Positions 1-13,082 of a stretch of DNA of 64,000 nt are shown in pieces; the stretch's first letter is position 1; each line of letters begins with the position of its first letter. The DNA is from Canna indica (Eukaryota; Streptophyta; Magnoliopsida; Zingiberales; Cannaceae): NCBI GenBank assembly GCA_034359265.1, contig CP136896.1, positions 17,763,501-17,827,500 of the forward strand, read 5' to 3'. A program made the translations under genes and the position numbers. Under the pieces are notes generated by a model. It saw only the letters and a program-made list of their open reading frames with translations. It ran no database searches and was not told the DNA's origin.

Positions 1-1909
1 CGCACACACAAACCAGATTTTGTATATATTAGATTGTGATAAACCCCATGGACCCGAGCAATTGATTCCAAAGCCATGATGAGATCATGCTAGTGAGACA
101 TGGAATCCAGATGCCCTTTTCTAAATATTTCCAGTCGTAGGATCACTAATTAGGGGATTGGTGATTCCGGAAGACTGGTGCACTTGGTACATACCTAATA
201 CGATAAAGGGTAGTTGATCTCATAGTTACCTATGAGCCATCATTTAATGTACAAGTGCAGGTGCTCATTAGAGAATGAGTTCACTGAACAGACCTACATG
301 AGGAACACATAATGGAATCCTTACATAAGTGTCAATAGGATGTTCCTCGGGTGATATTAGGTTCAAGCAGTCCTTGGACTTGAGGTTGTCATGGTTACCT
401 TGTGAGTATCGACCCATTGATATAGACTTATCCTTATGTGGCCTTCAGTGTCATGTGTCGGATACCTCTGGGCATGGGAAAGCACCCATAGAGGTATGTG
501 AGCAACCAATATGAAATCAGTTACTCCTAGTAAAAGGCGATAATGTCCTATATGTCCCTGTAAGTGTCGGCTCAAGAATCTCTGACCAGAGTAGATATGA
601 ATGTCGAAAAAAGATTTTCTAACATGTCATTGTTGAGATGACAACTTAGCAGGCAGAATACATATGTATCGGTATTATGGTTTAACATTTTTTCCATACC
701 CTAGCTGTATTTAGGACATTGTAACTGAGGGACTTAGTTGCATGGTAACTAATCACTGAAGGGCGTTCGATCCCTGTAGATTGAACCTCACACTATCCGA
801 GTAGTCATGACACATTGCTAGACGTCAATCTTGACTTGTGAGTGGAGTCTCCCATGACCACACTAAAGAGGTTTACTGGTGGCTCGTAAGATTCGAATAA
901 AAGTCATTCTATCAGATCTGATTCTCTGTTATGCACAACTCACTGTTGACTTAGTATGGGGCCCAATGGGTCACACACAACAGGCTAACCTCGTAACAGA
1001 CCTTATGAGATAAAGTCTGAATGCGGTCCTATATGTCTACTAGCATGGACATGCTGCAACTCAATCACGGATCTCATTTATGAACACGATAGAAAAGTTA
1101 TTTTCTCTAGGAACGAATGTGCGAGGAAGGAGTTCCCCGATAATCCTAATTTGTATGGCATCCCTAAATTGTAGGGATTGACACATGATAATATTTCATA
1201 TAGTTGATTAAATTTAATCATGAATTAAATATTTAATTAACTACTTGACCGAAAATATATTTAATTATGAATTAAATATAATTTGATTTTGAATTAAATA
1301 TAAAAGGTGAAAAAATTAGTTTCTAACCATGAGCCTAACCGATTAATTGGGAATTAATTTATTTAGATAAATCCTAATTAATAAGAATTTGATTTATGAA
1401 GATAAATAATAAAAATAATAGATAAATGATTCATGAGGATAAATCATAATTCTATTAATTAATAAGAAATTAAAATTATTTAGATAAACATATTTCCTAT
1501 TGTTTAGGGAATTAGTTTATTTAGATCATTATCATTCTTGTTTATAGATTTTTTATGGAAATAAATTATATTTTATATTTTATTTGATTTAATTAATTTT
1601 GAATTAATTATGAAGCCATTAAAATATAAATTATTTTTAGAGGCAAACCTTAGAATTTTGATTTTCGATGAGAGAATTTTTTTGGGGCTCTATTTTCGCT
1701 GCATTTTTTATTCTCATCCCAAATGTATTGTCCTATAAATGAACCCTTAAGATTAAGAATATTGTGTCTTCCTTCGTGCTTGCTCATGTCACATCATTTT
1801 AAACCGCTGGGCCTGTGCACCTCCTTCCACTAGCCTAGAAGAAGTTCTTTCTTCTTCGGTCAATAGCTTTAACAAACCATGCAAAAGCATAGTAGAAAGA
1901 TAGAATGTA
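1..1909 (+). mobile_element. Copia-type LTR, cut by the window edge
   Basis: From about base 25 to 1195 this reads as a diverged reverse complement of the long LTRs at 8434-10544 and 30136-32270, so it is the same family in the opposite orientation. After about 1200 it becomes AT-rich and resembles those LTRs only patchily, so it is probably a related subfamily. The outer end lies outside the window. The inner end is lost where a CACTA-like terminus begins at 1910. Short open frames inside (for example 329-514) have no recognisable product. Confidence 0.7.
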
Positions 1910-3040
1910 CACTACAAGAAATTTGATTTTTAATGACGAGATTTGGTGGGGGTCGCACATCGACTCTCACTAAATCAACCTTTTTATGGGGATTGCTAGT
2001 CGACTCTCACTAAATCAACCTATTTATGGGGGTCGCTAGTTGATCCTCACGAAAACCTATCAGTAAAATAACACTTTTGTGAGGGTCAGACTTGACCTTT
2101 ACTAAAAAGTATATATAGTGAGTAAAACACCATGACCCTCATGGAAACATATCAGTAATAAAAAACATTTTGTGAGGATCGAATATGACCCTCACTAAAA
2201 AGTATATATTGTGAGGATTACTAGAGGTGGCAAAATGGGTCGGCCTGACACAATAAGGTAGCGTGCCGGGCCGGGCCGAGCCGGACCACCAACTCTGTGG
2301 GCCAAAAATTCCTAACCCAAGTACATCCCACAATATTTTGCGGGCCGCCCAGCACGGCCCGCAAGCCCGCATAATTTCATAGAATTATATTTTTTATCCA
2401 CATTCACAGATTTCACAAAATCAAGAATGATAGAGTTATATTTTTATCCTCATTCACATATTTCACAAAATCATCTTTTTATCCTCGTTTAACCAAACAT
2501 CATTTGCTTGATAAAATAACAAAACCGGCCAATCATGTTTTCCTAAATACTTAGCGGGCCGCCCCAACACGATAAGAGCCAGCCCGTGTCGGCCCGTAAT
2601 GTTATCATGTCGGGTCGGGTCGGCTTGATAAGCCTATCGGGCAGAATTTTCTTGTTCGACCCGCAGTTATCATGTCGTGCTCATGCTGTGCTATCTTGTC
2701 GTGCCCATTTCTAATGCCCTTAAGGATAACATCATGACCCTCACTAAAAAGCATATTTTGTGAGGACATTGTGACCCTCACGAAATTCTGTATTTAGTGA
2801 TGGTCTAATATGACCCTCACTAAAAAGTATATATTGTGAGGACAACATCGTGACCCTCACGAAATCCTACATTTTGTGAGGGTCTAATATGACCATCACT
2901 ATAAAGTATATTTTGTGAGGACATTGTGATCCTCACGAAATCCTGCATTTAGTGAGGGTCTAATATGACCCTCACTAAAAAGTATATATTGTGAGGACAA
3001 CATGATGGCCCTCACTAAATCCTATATTTTGTGATGGTAA
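1910..3040. mobile_element. CACTA-type terminus with subterminal repeats
   Basis: The segment opens with CACTACAAGAAATTTG, a typical plant CACTA inverted-repeat end. It is followed by about ten degenerate copies, in both orientations, of a motif like GACCCTCACTAAA joined by short spacers containing TATATTGTGAGG. Arrays of this kind are where CACTA transposases bind. A hAT-like element interrupts the array. No matching right end was found. Related repeats occur at 43960-46915, but without a CACTA end. The first three flanking bases are GTA. Confidence 0.65.
2222..2722. mobile_element. Small non-autonomous hAT-like element
   Basis: A 501-bp insertion lies within the CACTA subterminal repeats. 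Its ends are imperfect inverted repeats: TAGAGGTGGCAAAATGGG on the left and, reverse-complemented, TAAGGGCATTAGAAATGGG on the right. The 8-bp flanks AGGATTAC (2214-2221) and AGGATAAC (2723-2730) differ at one base, which fits a hAT target duplication. The interior is rich in GGGCCGGGCC-like runs, common in plant hAT derivatives. It has no coding capacity. Confidence 0.65.
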
Positions 3041-3474
3041 GAAATGATCCAAATCAACTCCTATTTCTCACTTCTAAATCTAAAAATAAGTTTAAAAAAT
3101 AATTTAAAAATAAAATAATTTAGACAATTAATAATTGATTAAATATATTTTAAAAATTGAAATAAAATTATTTTAGATATCTCAAATAATTTTTATTTAG
3201 TGATGATATATTTTTATTTAGCAATAATATATTTTTATGTAAAATAATTGATTAAATATATTTAATTTCAGATATCTAAAATAATTTTTATTTAAGATAT
3301 TTGAAACAATTTTATCATCAAATTAACAATGGATGATAAAACTTTTAAACCAAAATGATTTTAAGTTTTAACCCAAAATAATATCAAATAATAAAACATA
3401 AAAAATCGATTTTAAATTTTAACCCGAAATGATACCAAATAATAAAACTTAAAAAACCATAGGTCTTGGTCACC
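3041..3474. other. AT-rich spacer without a gene
   Basis: This very AT-rich stretch has repeated ATATTT and TAAAATAATTTT words and a short imperfect duplication around 3340-3450 (AACCCAAAATAATATCAAATAATAAAAC-like, twice). It separates the CACTA repeats from the first recognisable gypsy integrase codons. No reading frame or RNA signal was seen. Confidence 0.5.
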
Positions 3475-3662
3475 ATGGGTGGTGCTCTTGTTGACGTTCC
3501 TCAACTTGGGTCTTCCACATCTTCATGGTACGACTTCAACATACTCACGTGGAAGACAGGATGAATCTTCAACATACTCAAGGCGATAGGAAACCTTGCC
3601 AACCTTGGCAATGACGAGAGATGGTCCTTCATACCTCCGCAATAAGCCCTTGTTCACGCTTC
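3475..3662 (-). pseudogene. Gypsy integrase C-terminal fragment
   Basis: On the minus strand the segment encodes a stretch like NKGLLRRYEGPSLVIAKVG followed by KVSYRLEYV. This is the conserved C-terminal region of gypsy integrases, ahead of any chromodomain. It is cut off from the rest of integrase by the solo LTR at 3668-5162. The frame is lost after about 60 residues, and then the sequence turns AT-rich. Confidence 0.75.
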
Positions 3663-3667
3663 TGAAT

Positions 3668-5162
3668 TGTTGGCTTTAGGTTTTCAACCTTAGCCTTAAT
3701 CTCGATTTTGATGGTTTTATGATAACAAACATGGAACTAATGATTTCATTGAGAATATGTTTCAGGTTCCATATCATTAGCGTTTGATGTCCTCAATCGA
3801 AAAAATTAGAGAAAATAAAAATCGGAAGGACATTGATCGTCGTGCTCGGGTTCGTCGCGAAACTTCTCGAAGATTGACGAGTGCACAAAAGTCGCATCGG
3901 ATGAGCTCAAAGATTACATGGAAAGCTCTCCGTCATGATACTCGTTTAAAGATGGAACTCGGAAATGAAGCGCGGAAGAAAATGTCTGAAGAAAACAATC
4001 TCAGCCTAAATTCGGTCGACTGAATAGGGTAAGAAAAATGACACCAGCCATCTCGGTCAATCGGTCGGTCGACCGAACACTGCCGAAAATAGGCAGTGGG
4101 TGCTTCGGTCGACCGATAGAGGTTGGTTTTGGGCAGAAGGCTTGGCGATCGACCGACCTGCGTATAAGCCTAAGACGCAATCGCGTCGGTCGACCGATGA
4201 GTCGACCAAAGATCGCGGATCGCACGATTTTCGTCTGGCGGTCGACCCGTCGGTCGACCGACCAGAGAGTAAAAGGAGCGATCGAAGGACCGACCGACCA
4301 GTCGACCTGTGGCCTATAACGGATAGTTTTCTATTCGTTGAACTGTCGTTTCTTCAGCAGGGTATAAATATACCCTCGTATGATTCTTTCATACTTCTTC
4401 CTTGATTCTAACAGAGTTCATTGAGTATTCAAAAGGAAGATTTAGAGCCTTCCAAAAGATTTAAAGCTTGCGCTCTGTTCTTCGTCGAGTTCATTCTTCA
4501 AGCGTCAGGTGCTGCTTCAACTCGAGTTTTGATCAAGCTCATCCCTTGAAGAGTTGAAGGCGCCAAAGGCTTGCAAAAGAGCTCTTTCTATTGGTTTTAT
4601 TCTTAGCTCTTTTGATTATAAATTTTATCTGTTGTTTGAACGTGTTTTATTTTATTTGTGCGTGTGAAGACCAGGTGTTTGGTCTTGTTGTGTGAAGTGG
4701 TTTCCTTGTTGTGAAGGAGTAAAGCCACTTGTGTAAACTTAGCGTTTACTAGGATTAGTTTAGTTGTCCCTTAGGGTTGAGGTGGAAGAGGACTCTCGAT
4801 AAGAAGGCGGTGACTTCTGGGTGTGGAAGTGCCTTAGGTCGAGAGTGCGTCTCTTCGGTGAAAAGTCCTCATGTGTATGGGAAACGTAAATTAATCTAGT
4901 AAAACTAGTTTGAAAATCCTAAGCGGGGTGCTTAGGTAGTGGAGTAGGCATTGGGGCCGAATCACTATAAATTGCGTGTTTGCATTATTTTATTATTTGT
5001 TTTAATTGCTTTATCATTTATAGTTTTCGCATATAAATCATCGAATTGTAAATTGCCTAAACGATTAAGTAAACAATTCAAATTGGGATTTAAGCTAATA
5101 GAATTAGTAAACATACTATTCACCCCCCCTCTAGTGTCGCCATTTAAACTACATGTATATCT
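3668..5162 (+). mobile_element. Solo LTR of a Sirevirus-like copia family
   Basis: It begins TGTTGGCTTTAGG and shares its whole layout with the LTRs at 34642-36206, 51685-53491 and 48917-54561: opening block, GGTCGACC-rich middle, 'GGTAGTGGAGTAGGCATTGGGGCCG' block (as two overlapping conserved words) and a C-run near CACTATTCACCCCCC at the end. The 5-bp TGAAT occurs on both sides (3663-3667 and 5163-5167). Removing the LTR restores gypsy integrase. The last bases depart from the usual CCAACA end. Confidence 0.8.
4036..4310. repeat. Array of GGTCGACC/GATCGATC palindromes in the LTR
   Basis: Repeated TCGGTCGACCGA and GATCGACCGACC words are separated by spacers containing AAAATNGGCAGT. The same array is found at equivalent places in every Sirevirus-like LTR in the window (35330-35470, 49230-49480, 52370-52660, 53610-53860). 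The short open frames 4038-4319 and 4100-4405 arise from this low-complexity pattern. Confidence 0.8.
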
Positions 5163-6873
5163 TGAATTGTTGAGGCAACAACTTTATAAGTACTTGGTCT
5201 CCTATGTTGAATTCTCATCCTTGCCGCTTTTTATCAGCCCACCTTTTCATTTTCTTGCGGGCTTTCTCCAAACATGAGCATGCTAAGTCGGCTTGCTCCT
5301 CCCATGACTTAGCCATTTTGATTGCTCCGGGACTCCGATCATCACTGCCCTCCATGGTGTGTGGGGTGAGTGGTTGACATCCCGTTGCTAACTCAAACAG
5401 ACTGTGTCCTGTACCCTCGCTCCTTTGCAAGTTGAATGAGAACTGTGCTAAGTCCATAAGCTTGGCCCAGTCTCGCTGGTTGGCACTCACAAAGTGCCTC
5501 AAGTAACACTCTGACAATGCATTCACCCGTTCAGTTTGGCCGTCGATCTATGGGTGAAAGCTTGTAGAGAAACATAATTATGACCCAAGTAGCTTGAAAA
5601 GTTCCATCCACAATCGTCCTGTGAAGCGGGGATCTCTATCACTTATGATGCTCCTCGGTAGTCCCAAGTATTTCATGACATTTTTGAAGAATAGTTGTGT
5701 TGCCTCCTCGACTGTGCAATCTTTTGGAACTGGTATGAATGTGTCGTACTTGAAAAATCAGTCCACCACGACCAGGATTGATCCAAACCCTTCGGATGTT
5801 GGCAAGGCTCCAATAATCTTGCGGGATGTTAGTTCTCCACTTTGTCTTGTTGGCATACAAGACAAGTCCTCATGTACTTCTCCACTTAATCCTCCATTTG
5901 GGGCCAATAGTAAGCCACTTCCAATAACGCCATTGTGAGTCTTTGGCCCGGATGTCCTACCCACTTGGTGTCATGACACTCCTTGATAAGATCTCTTCTC
6001 AAGTTTTCCCACTTGGGCACATACAATCTGCGCCCCTTTCTGTAGAGTAGGTCATCCTCTACCCAAAATTGTCGGGTTTTACCATCTTGTGCCAGTTTCT
6101 TCAATTCTCTTGCCATGGGGTTGTTCTCCATCGCCTCCTTGATGTGCCGATGTAAATCTCCACTGGTCATGCTCATGGCCGCAAGTTCTGCTTTGCGGCT
6201 AAGTGTGTCTGCCACCACATTGGCCTTGTCGGGCTTGTACTCCAACACATAGTCAAACTTGGCCAAGAATTCCTGCCACCTTGCCTGTTTTGGGGTGAGT
6301 TTCTTTTGGGCTTGGAAGTAGCTTGTGGCAATGTTGTCTATTTGGATTGTGAACTGCGCACCCAATAAGTAATGTCGCCATGTTCGTAGGCATTGGATGA
6401 TAGTTGTCATCTCCTTTTCCTGCATGGTATAGCACCTCTCTGTAACATTGAGGTTGCGGCTTTCAAAGGCTATGGGATGACCTTCTTGCATCAACACTCC
6501 TCTAATTGCGAAATCGGATGCATCTGTTTGTAGCTCGAACGGCTTCCCAAAGTCGAGCAGCATCAACATCGGCTTCGAGCTCACGGCTGCCTTCAAATCT
6601 CTGAAAGCATCTTGGCATGCGTCGTCCACTCCCATACCTTCTTCTTCTTAAGAATGTTTGTTAAAGATGTTGCTTGTCTCGAATATCATTGTATAAACCG
6701 CCGGTAGTAGTTAACATGTCTAAAGAAATAGCGTAACTCTGTTATCTTGGTTGGCGGCTCCCAGTCCACGTTGGCTTTGATTTTTGCCTCATCCATCTAC
6801 AGCTTACCATGCCCGATGATGTGACCCAGGAAGAATATCTCCTCTTTGGCAAATGCGCATTTCTTCATCTTTA
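5163..6873 (-). pseudogene. Gypsy pol: RT tail, RNase H and integrase
   Basis: Read on the minus strand, 6873-6640 holds the end of reverse transcriptase (a KMKKCAFAKE block, then FLGHIIG- and RRF-like words in broken frames). The frame 6635-5886 carries RNase H (FELQTDASDFAI, HYLLGAQFTIQIDN, VADTLSRKAE) and then the integrase zinc-finger region (KECHDTKWVGHPG). The core continues through 5860-5560 in shifted frames, and 5526-5215 gives a late-integrase block ending in KRWADKKR. Several frameshifts and stops break it. It would have copied and inserted the retrotransposon; it is dead. Confidence 0.85.
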
Positions 6874-6878
6874 CGTAT

Positions 6879-8433
6879 TGTCACACCCTAAATCTGGTAT
6901 GACCAACCAAGGTACGCCATGTACCCCGAAGTCTATCCCAACTCAAACACAACATAGAAATAATCTGAACAGACTTATACTTTATCAAAAGAGAATAAAT
7001 CAACTTAAGTGCTCAAGTTATTTTAAGAAAGATTAATAAAGAATCAAGACTCCTAAAAGTAACAAAATGCGAAAACATCGACCCGAGTCTACATGACTCA
7101 ATAACTCAAAGAAAAGAGAAGAGACTCATGTATCCCCCTCGACCACGACATGTCATGAGACCCGTTGCCCTGCCGCCACCAGCCGCGCTACTGCACCCCG
7201 GTACCTCTCTGATCTAGCTCAGGTGCTGAAAAATAATAGAAATGAGGGGTAAGTCCAACTAGAACTTAGTGAGTAGAACAGTCCTCGATTTCATCACATC
7301 ATCATCATCATGCAATAAGAAAACATAATAAAAAGCAAAAAATAGCATCATGACATAATAAGCATATCTACTACTCTACGCATTGATATATATCCACATC
7401 CATCACAGATAAAACATCATAATGCAAGGTCACATCCACATAAATAATCTTCGAACCCGCCAACCTCTCAAGCCACGTAGGGTAGGTAGACGGTGTGGCC
7501 TATGAACTACCACACAGCTCAATGTTGTCTCTTTGGGGCATGCACTCCCCTCACCGGCACTGACTCTTTCGAACCATCTCTTCGGGGCATACGTTCCCCT
7601 CACCGGTCAGGTCTCTGGACTATCTCTTTGGGTATGATCTCTCCTCACCAGTCAAACTTTCAAAATAAGGCCAACGTTGTCTCTTTGGGGCATACCCTCC
7701 CCTACCAGCGAGGCTACCGAAAAATGCACAAGCACATCACACACGTAGTTATAAAAGTAAATATAAGATGCGCTATCAATAACAACAAGCTAGGTTAAGG
7801 ACATACCTCAACCTCCACCTCCTCAAGTCATAAATCACAACCATGCATATATGTACAACTCATAAATAAAGGTACAACACATCAAAAAGCGTAGGGAAAA
7901 GAGAACGAAAAGCACATATAGAAAGCCCTAAAAATATGGTATCACCACCTAGCAATCCTACGCAATTTAACCCGCACTTGGTGACCCTAGCTGAATACCC
8001 TAGGGTCGTCCTACCTCCCTCACCTGAGTGTCCTAAGGCCGAGGAAGGTTCGGTCCCCTTAGGTTTTCTTAGGGTCGGCCCTTCCAAAAGTTAAATTATG
8101 GTCCTAATGACTCTAGTATTCCTAGGGTCCTTAATTCCTAAGTATAGATTCCAAAAATGATTATACCATTAGAAATAAATTCAACATACCCTAAAGTTTA
8201 ACTTCTAAGTGTAAAAATATATTTAAAACCCTAAAAAATTCCTCCTTTGGGTGGCTGGTCACCCTAGGGTTCCTAAACAACCCTAAGGGGGGGCATACCC
8301 TAGAACTTCCCCAAAACTCCTCATTTCCTCAAGATTTCGAGCAAGCACCAAGAAACCTCAACAACCATCAAGAATCCTCAAAGAAACCATCAAGAAATTG
8401 AAGGAAAAGGGGGTAACATAGCAAGGGTAGGGG
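6879..8433 (-). mobile_element. Gypsy-type solo LTR, first part
   Basis: This is one end of an LTR that reads TGTCACACCC on the plus strand (minus-strand end GGGTGTGACA). Its other end is GGCATTACA at 32950. The TSD is CGTAT (6874-6878) against CGTAC (32951-32955). The copia element at 8434-32270 splits it. Total LTR length is about 2.2 kb. It sits inside gypsy RT, which reads through when it is removed. No internal region of this element remains, so it is a solo LTR. Confidence 0.8.
7515..7715. repeat. Minisatellite-like tandem block inside the gypsy LTR
   Basis: About four irregular copies of a unit containing TCTCTTTGGGGCAT and CTCCCCTCACCGG repeat at roughly 50-60 bp. Other gypsy-type LTRs here have their own, unrelated tandem blocks at a similar relative position (44740-45020). 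Confidence 0.6.
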
Positions 8434-10544
8434 TGTTGGGATGGAAGAATAAGCGCAGCGGAAAAAATGATTTTAAAAAAATACAAACCATCCCAAAACC
8501 AGCGATCAACTCTAGCAATCTTTAAGGAATTCAATTTACGAGTTGAAGGAGAAGATATACCTTATACCGCGGATGGTAAGGCTGCTCCTATACCCGTTTC
8601 AAGATGTCCAAGCATACGTCCTCCAATGAAGGTCCACACCAAGCGCCTCGCAACAAAGGGACAGCGAACACCAAGACCCGTTGTGGCTCAACGAAAAGGG
8701 AATCTCAACCCCGAAACGCACCAAGGTGAAGCTGACCTTTCCACCAACAACCGAGCACCAAAAGGAAGGAAGAGAGGATGAGAAAACCACGGAACGAGGA
8801 TGAAGATATATAAAGGAATACCTCGTTGTCCTCCTTGGGATCCTCCAAGAATATAAAGGAGATGACACACCCAAGAGGAAGAGATCTCCAAATCGGCTTC
8901 ACAAACCCGAGAAGGAGGAGCTTGATGACCGGTCACCCATGGAGATCAAGAGGAGCTCTTTGGAGTCTTGCTCTTCAAGAAGCTTCTCAAGAATCCAAGT
9001 CTCTTCTCCTCTCCAAGACCTCTAACCAATTTGCTTAACCCCTCTCAAAGGAGGTTAGGCCATCTATTTATAAGGGGATTAGGTGGCCCCCATGGTGGAC
9101 CTGACCTCCTCCTTTTAAATCCCCTCCCTGGAATTCAAAATTTCGGGGTTTATCTCCAAAACAATAATTTATATTTAATGAATGTATAATTAATTAGAAA
9201 TTAATTAAATCCAACTAAATATAAACTTTAATTTATCTCTATAAATTAAATTTTTATTGATTAGGATTTATCATATGTCAATCCCTACAATTTAGGGATG
9301 CCCTACAAATTAGGGTTACAGAGGAACTCCTTCCTCGCGTATTCGTTCCTATATGAAACATCTTTCCTATCATGTCCGTACACTAGACCCATGATCGTGT
9401 TGCAGCATGTCCATGCTAGTAGACATATAGTGCTGCTTTCGGACTTTATCTTATAAGGTCTGTTACAAGATTAGCCTGTTGTGTGTGACCCATTGGGCCC
9501 CATACTAAGCCAGTAGTGAGTTATGCATAACGAAGAGTCAGATCTGATAGAACGATTTTTATTCGAATCTTACGAGCCACCACTAAACCCCTTCAATGTG
9601 GTCTTGAGAGACTCCACTCACAAGTCAAGATTGATGTCTAAAAACGTGTCATGACTACCCGAATAGTGTGAGGTTCAATCTACTGGGATCGAACTCCCTT
9701 CGGTGATTAGTTACCGTGCAACTAAGTCCCTCGGTTACAACGTCCCGAAGCCAGCTAGGGTATGGATGAAGTGGCAAACCCTAATGCCGATTCATATGTA
9801 TTCCACCCGCCAAGATGTCATCTCAATAATGAAATGTCAGAAATATCTTCCTGACTTTCATGTTTACTCTGGCCAGAGATTCCCGAGTCGATACTTGCAA
9901 GGACACATAGGATATTATCTCCTCTCACTAGGAGTAACTGATTCCATATTGGTTGCTCACCTACCTCCATGAATGTTTCCACATGCCCAATAATACCCAA
10001 CACATGACGCTGAGGGACATGTAGGGATAAAACCAAAGCAATGGATTGTCACTCACAAGGTAACCATGACAACCTCAGGTCCAATGACTGCTTACACCTA
10101 CTATCACCTGAGGAATATCCTATTGATACTCATATAAGGATTCTATTATGTGTTCCTCGTGTAGGTTCGTTCAGTGAACTCATTTCCTAATGAGCGCCTG
10201 CACTTGTACATTAATGACGACTCATAGGTAACTGTGAGATCAGCTACCCCTTATCGTATAAGGCATGTACCAAGTACACCAGTCTATCCGGAATCATCAA
10301 TCCCCTAATTGGTGATCCTACGACTGGAAACGTTTAGATTAAGGACATCTAGATTCTAAGTCTCACTAGTATGATCTTATCATGGCCTTGGAATCAATTG
10401 CCTAGGTTCATGGGTTCATTACATTCTAATATAAATAAAATATAGATGCAGCATATGATGAAAAACTATCTCATATTATTCATTAACCAAAAATAGTTCC
10501 TTCCACATCAAGATGTGATTGGCTCAAGGGCACTATTTTTTTCA
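8434..10544 (-). repeat. Copia 3' LTR (left copy)
   Basis: The LTR is 2111 bp. On the minus strand it starts TGAAAAAAATAGTGCCC and ends CCATCCCAACA. It matches 30136-32270 along its length. A TATA-like TATAAATAGATGG lies near 9075 on the minus strand, close to the likely transcription start. Small open frames here (8467-8936 and 9703-9972) recur with changes in the right LTR and are not genes. Confidence 0.92.
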
Positions 10545-10556
10545 ATCTCCCACTTG
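10545..10556 (-). other. Copia polypurine tract
   Basis: The minus strand reads AAGTGGGAGAT directly before the 3' LTR. This purine-rich tract primes plus-strand synthesis in retrotransposons, and its position and composition fit. Confidence 0.75.
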
Positions 10557-10559
10557 CAC

Positions 10560-11560
10560 TTGTAGCCAATTATTACGGTATTTAATACCCATACAACTTA
10601 AGTGGCAATCGAACTGCTGCTGTGGTAATGGCTTTGTGAATGGATCTATAATATTGTCTTTCGCATCGACACGTCTGACATTTATATCGCGTTGAAGCAT
10701 AAGGGGTCATGATCATCCTTTTACTCTCCTCATGTGTCTTAGGAGACATCTTCTTGGAAAGAGTGATGCCATGACTCATAAGCAAGTAACCTCTTTTATT
10801 GCCTTCCATGCTAAACCTTTTTAGCACGGTATCAATATACTGAGACTAGGACAAACCACGCATCCTTCTAGACCTATCCCTGTAGATCTTAATGCCGAGA
10901 ACATAAGATGCTTCACCCAAGTCTTTATGGAGAAGTTTTTGGATAATCATGCTTTCACTGACTGGAGCAGAGGAACATTATTCCTTATGAGCAGTATGTC
11001 ATCCACATACAACACAATAAACACAACGACGCTTCCACTAACCTTTTTATAGACACAAGGTTCGTCTACATTTTTGATGAAGCCAAACTCTTTGACTGTC
11101 TCATCAAAACGGATGTTCCAACTCCTCTAGGCTTGCTTGAGTCCATAAATGGACATTTGCAGTTTATATACCTTCTTCGGTCCTATTGAAGACATGAAAC
11201 CTTCCGGCTGGGTCATATAGACCTCTTCCTCATGTTCACCATTGAGGAATGTAGTCTTGACATCCATTTGCCAGATCTCGTAGTCATGATATGCAGCAAT
11301 GGCTAGCATTATCAGAATGGACTTGAGCATGGCTACAGGAGAAAAAGTTTCATTATAGTCAAGGCATTGCCTTTGAGTGTAACCTTTTGTACTAGTCTGA
11401 CCTTATAGGTCTCCACCTGGCCATCAGCTCCAATTTTTCTTTTAAAGATCCACTTACACCCTATAGGAGTAACTCCTTCGGGTAAGTCAACCAAATCCAA
11501 ACTTGGTTGGTGAACATCGAGTCTATTTCGAATTTCATTGCTTCCTGTCATTGTTTGCAA
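10560..11560 (-). pseudogene. Copia reverse transcriptase/RNase H remnant
   Basis: On the minus strand, 11560-11333 carries the opening RT block (PEGVTPIGCKWIFKRK) and 11330-11127 continues with WQMDVKTTFLNGEHEEEVYM and YGLKQA. The catalytic YVDD region is near 11000-10960 in another frame, and later RT text lies at 10827-10582. Frameshifts and stops separate the pieces, and the RNase H end is short. This polymerase copied the element's RNA; it is inactive here. Confidence 0.85.
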
Positions 11561-11569
11561 TCAATATCC

Positions 11570-12480
11570 TTGATTGCTTGATCATAGGATTGCAGGTCAA
11601 CGAATTCCTAGTCATTCTCAATAGTCAGGAATAATCTTTCAGGTTGTCTACGCAATCTCCCTGATCTTCGAAGAATGGTGGGAGGTAGCGTTTCTGTGAT
11701 TGGTTCTTTCTGTGGACTTTCCATGGATGGTTGCAATTTTGCTTATGATTATTGAACTTCATCAAGCTCAACATCTCTCCTGCTCCCACTTTCCTCAATA
11801 AACTATTTTTCTAAGAAAGTGTCATGCCTACTGACAAACACCTTTTGATCAATTGGCAAGTATAAATAATACCCTAAATTCTCTTTAGAATACCCCATAA
11901 ATCTGCACCTTGATCTATTTTTCTTAACAGGTAGACATATCCATACCTTGATCTATCGTCCGTGAACGTGATGAAGTAGGAATACCCACCTCTGGCTTGA
12001 GTTGTCATTGGTTCGCAAACATCTGTGTGGACTAGCTCTAACAACTCAATAGCCCTTTCACTACGCCTAGTGAATGGGGACTTTGTCATTTTTCCTTTGA
12101 GACGGGATTCACAAGTTGGCATCGATCAAAATCAAATGGGTTAAACAATCAGTCTTTGTACAACTTGTTAATCTAATTCTCACTAATATGACCCAGTCTC
12201 AAGTGTCAAAGATATGTGAGGTTCAGGTTATCTCATTTCCTCTTGTGTGTTTGTTCGATATGAAAAACATTATCAGTTACATCTAAGACCATCAAACCAT
12301 TTAAAATGTGCCCAGCTCCATATAATTCATCAGAATGATATGTGGCAACAATTGCATTTTAAAGTCATTTCATAACCTTGTTCTAGCAACAAAGTAACAG
12401 AAATAATATTCTTTATTAGAACTAGAACGTAATAGCAATTGCTCAATTCAATGGTTTTGCCTGATGGCAAATACAAACAA
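11570..12480 (-). pseudogene. Copia integrase remnant
   Basis: 12122-11874 on the minus strand encodes CESRLKGKMTKSPFT and ELVHTDVCEPM, then YFITFTDDRSRYGYVYL. This is the start of the copia integrase core with its first catalytic Asp. The rest of the core is missing, and the sequence passes quickly to the linker before RT, so a large internal deletion is likely. Upstream, 12480-12160 holds the GAG-pre-integrase region in broken frames and begins at the CACTA insertion point. Confidence 0.8.
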
Positions 12481-12719
12481 TAGGTTCACTACAACAAAAA
12501 TCGTCATTAATAATATGCCATCAATGCTATCATAGGTAGTATATAGCATTAAACGAAAGGCTATCAAATCGCACGCTATCTTATGTAGGAAGGTTATAAT
12601 AGCATTTTTGATAATGCAATTGTGAATACTATATGAATGTTATTTTATAACATTTTGTATTCGTTATGATTAATTCGTTATAGTATTCTGAACCTGCTAT
12701 TACTTCATTCTACCGTAGC

Positions 12720-13082
12720 AATAATATTTAATTATCATATATATTTATATAATTTTTTCGAACCATTATCTATCACTAAAATGAGCATTTTAAAACTATC
12801 ATACAAAAGTAGATTTAATCTCAACTTATTGTTGTTACTGAAATAATTTTTTATTTTTCCAATTTATTAACAATATAAGAATCAATATTTAAAAAACATT
12901 TTTATATTTAATCATGAGTACATTACATTAATCCAAACTACTAAAATATAACATTAATCCAAACTTAGTAAAATATCAACTAATGAACTTAAACATAGAT
13001 TAATATTGTTTTCTAATAATACAAAGAAAATAAATTAAGCATTGTCTTCTAAAACAAAAATAGCTAGCTTATTATAATCACG
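12720..13082. other. AT-rich CACTA interior without a gene
   Basis: An AT-rich stretch between the subterminal repeats and the first captured exon. It contains a tandem-like pair around ACATTAATCCAAACT (12936 and 12961). No coding signal was seen. Confidence 0.5.

Noticed and set aside
2740..3040. Regularly spaced short repeats that could suggest a CRISPR array
   Set aside because: The units are degenerate, occur in both orientations with irregular spacing, and lie in a plant CACTA subterminal region.
8467..9189. Several overlapping open frames on both strands
   Set aside because: They lie in the copia LTR and recur with frame-changing differences at 30338-30873. No protein family was recognised.
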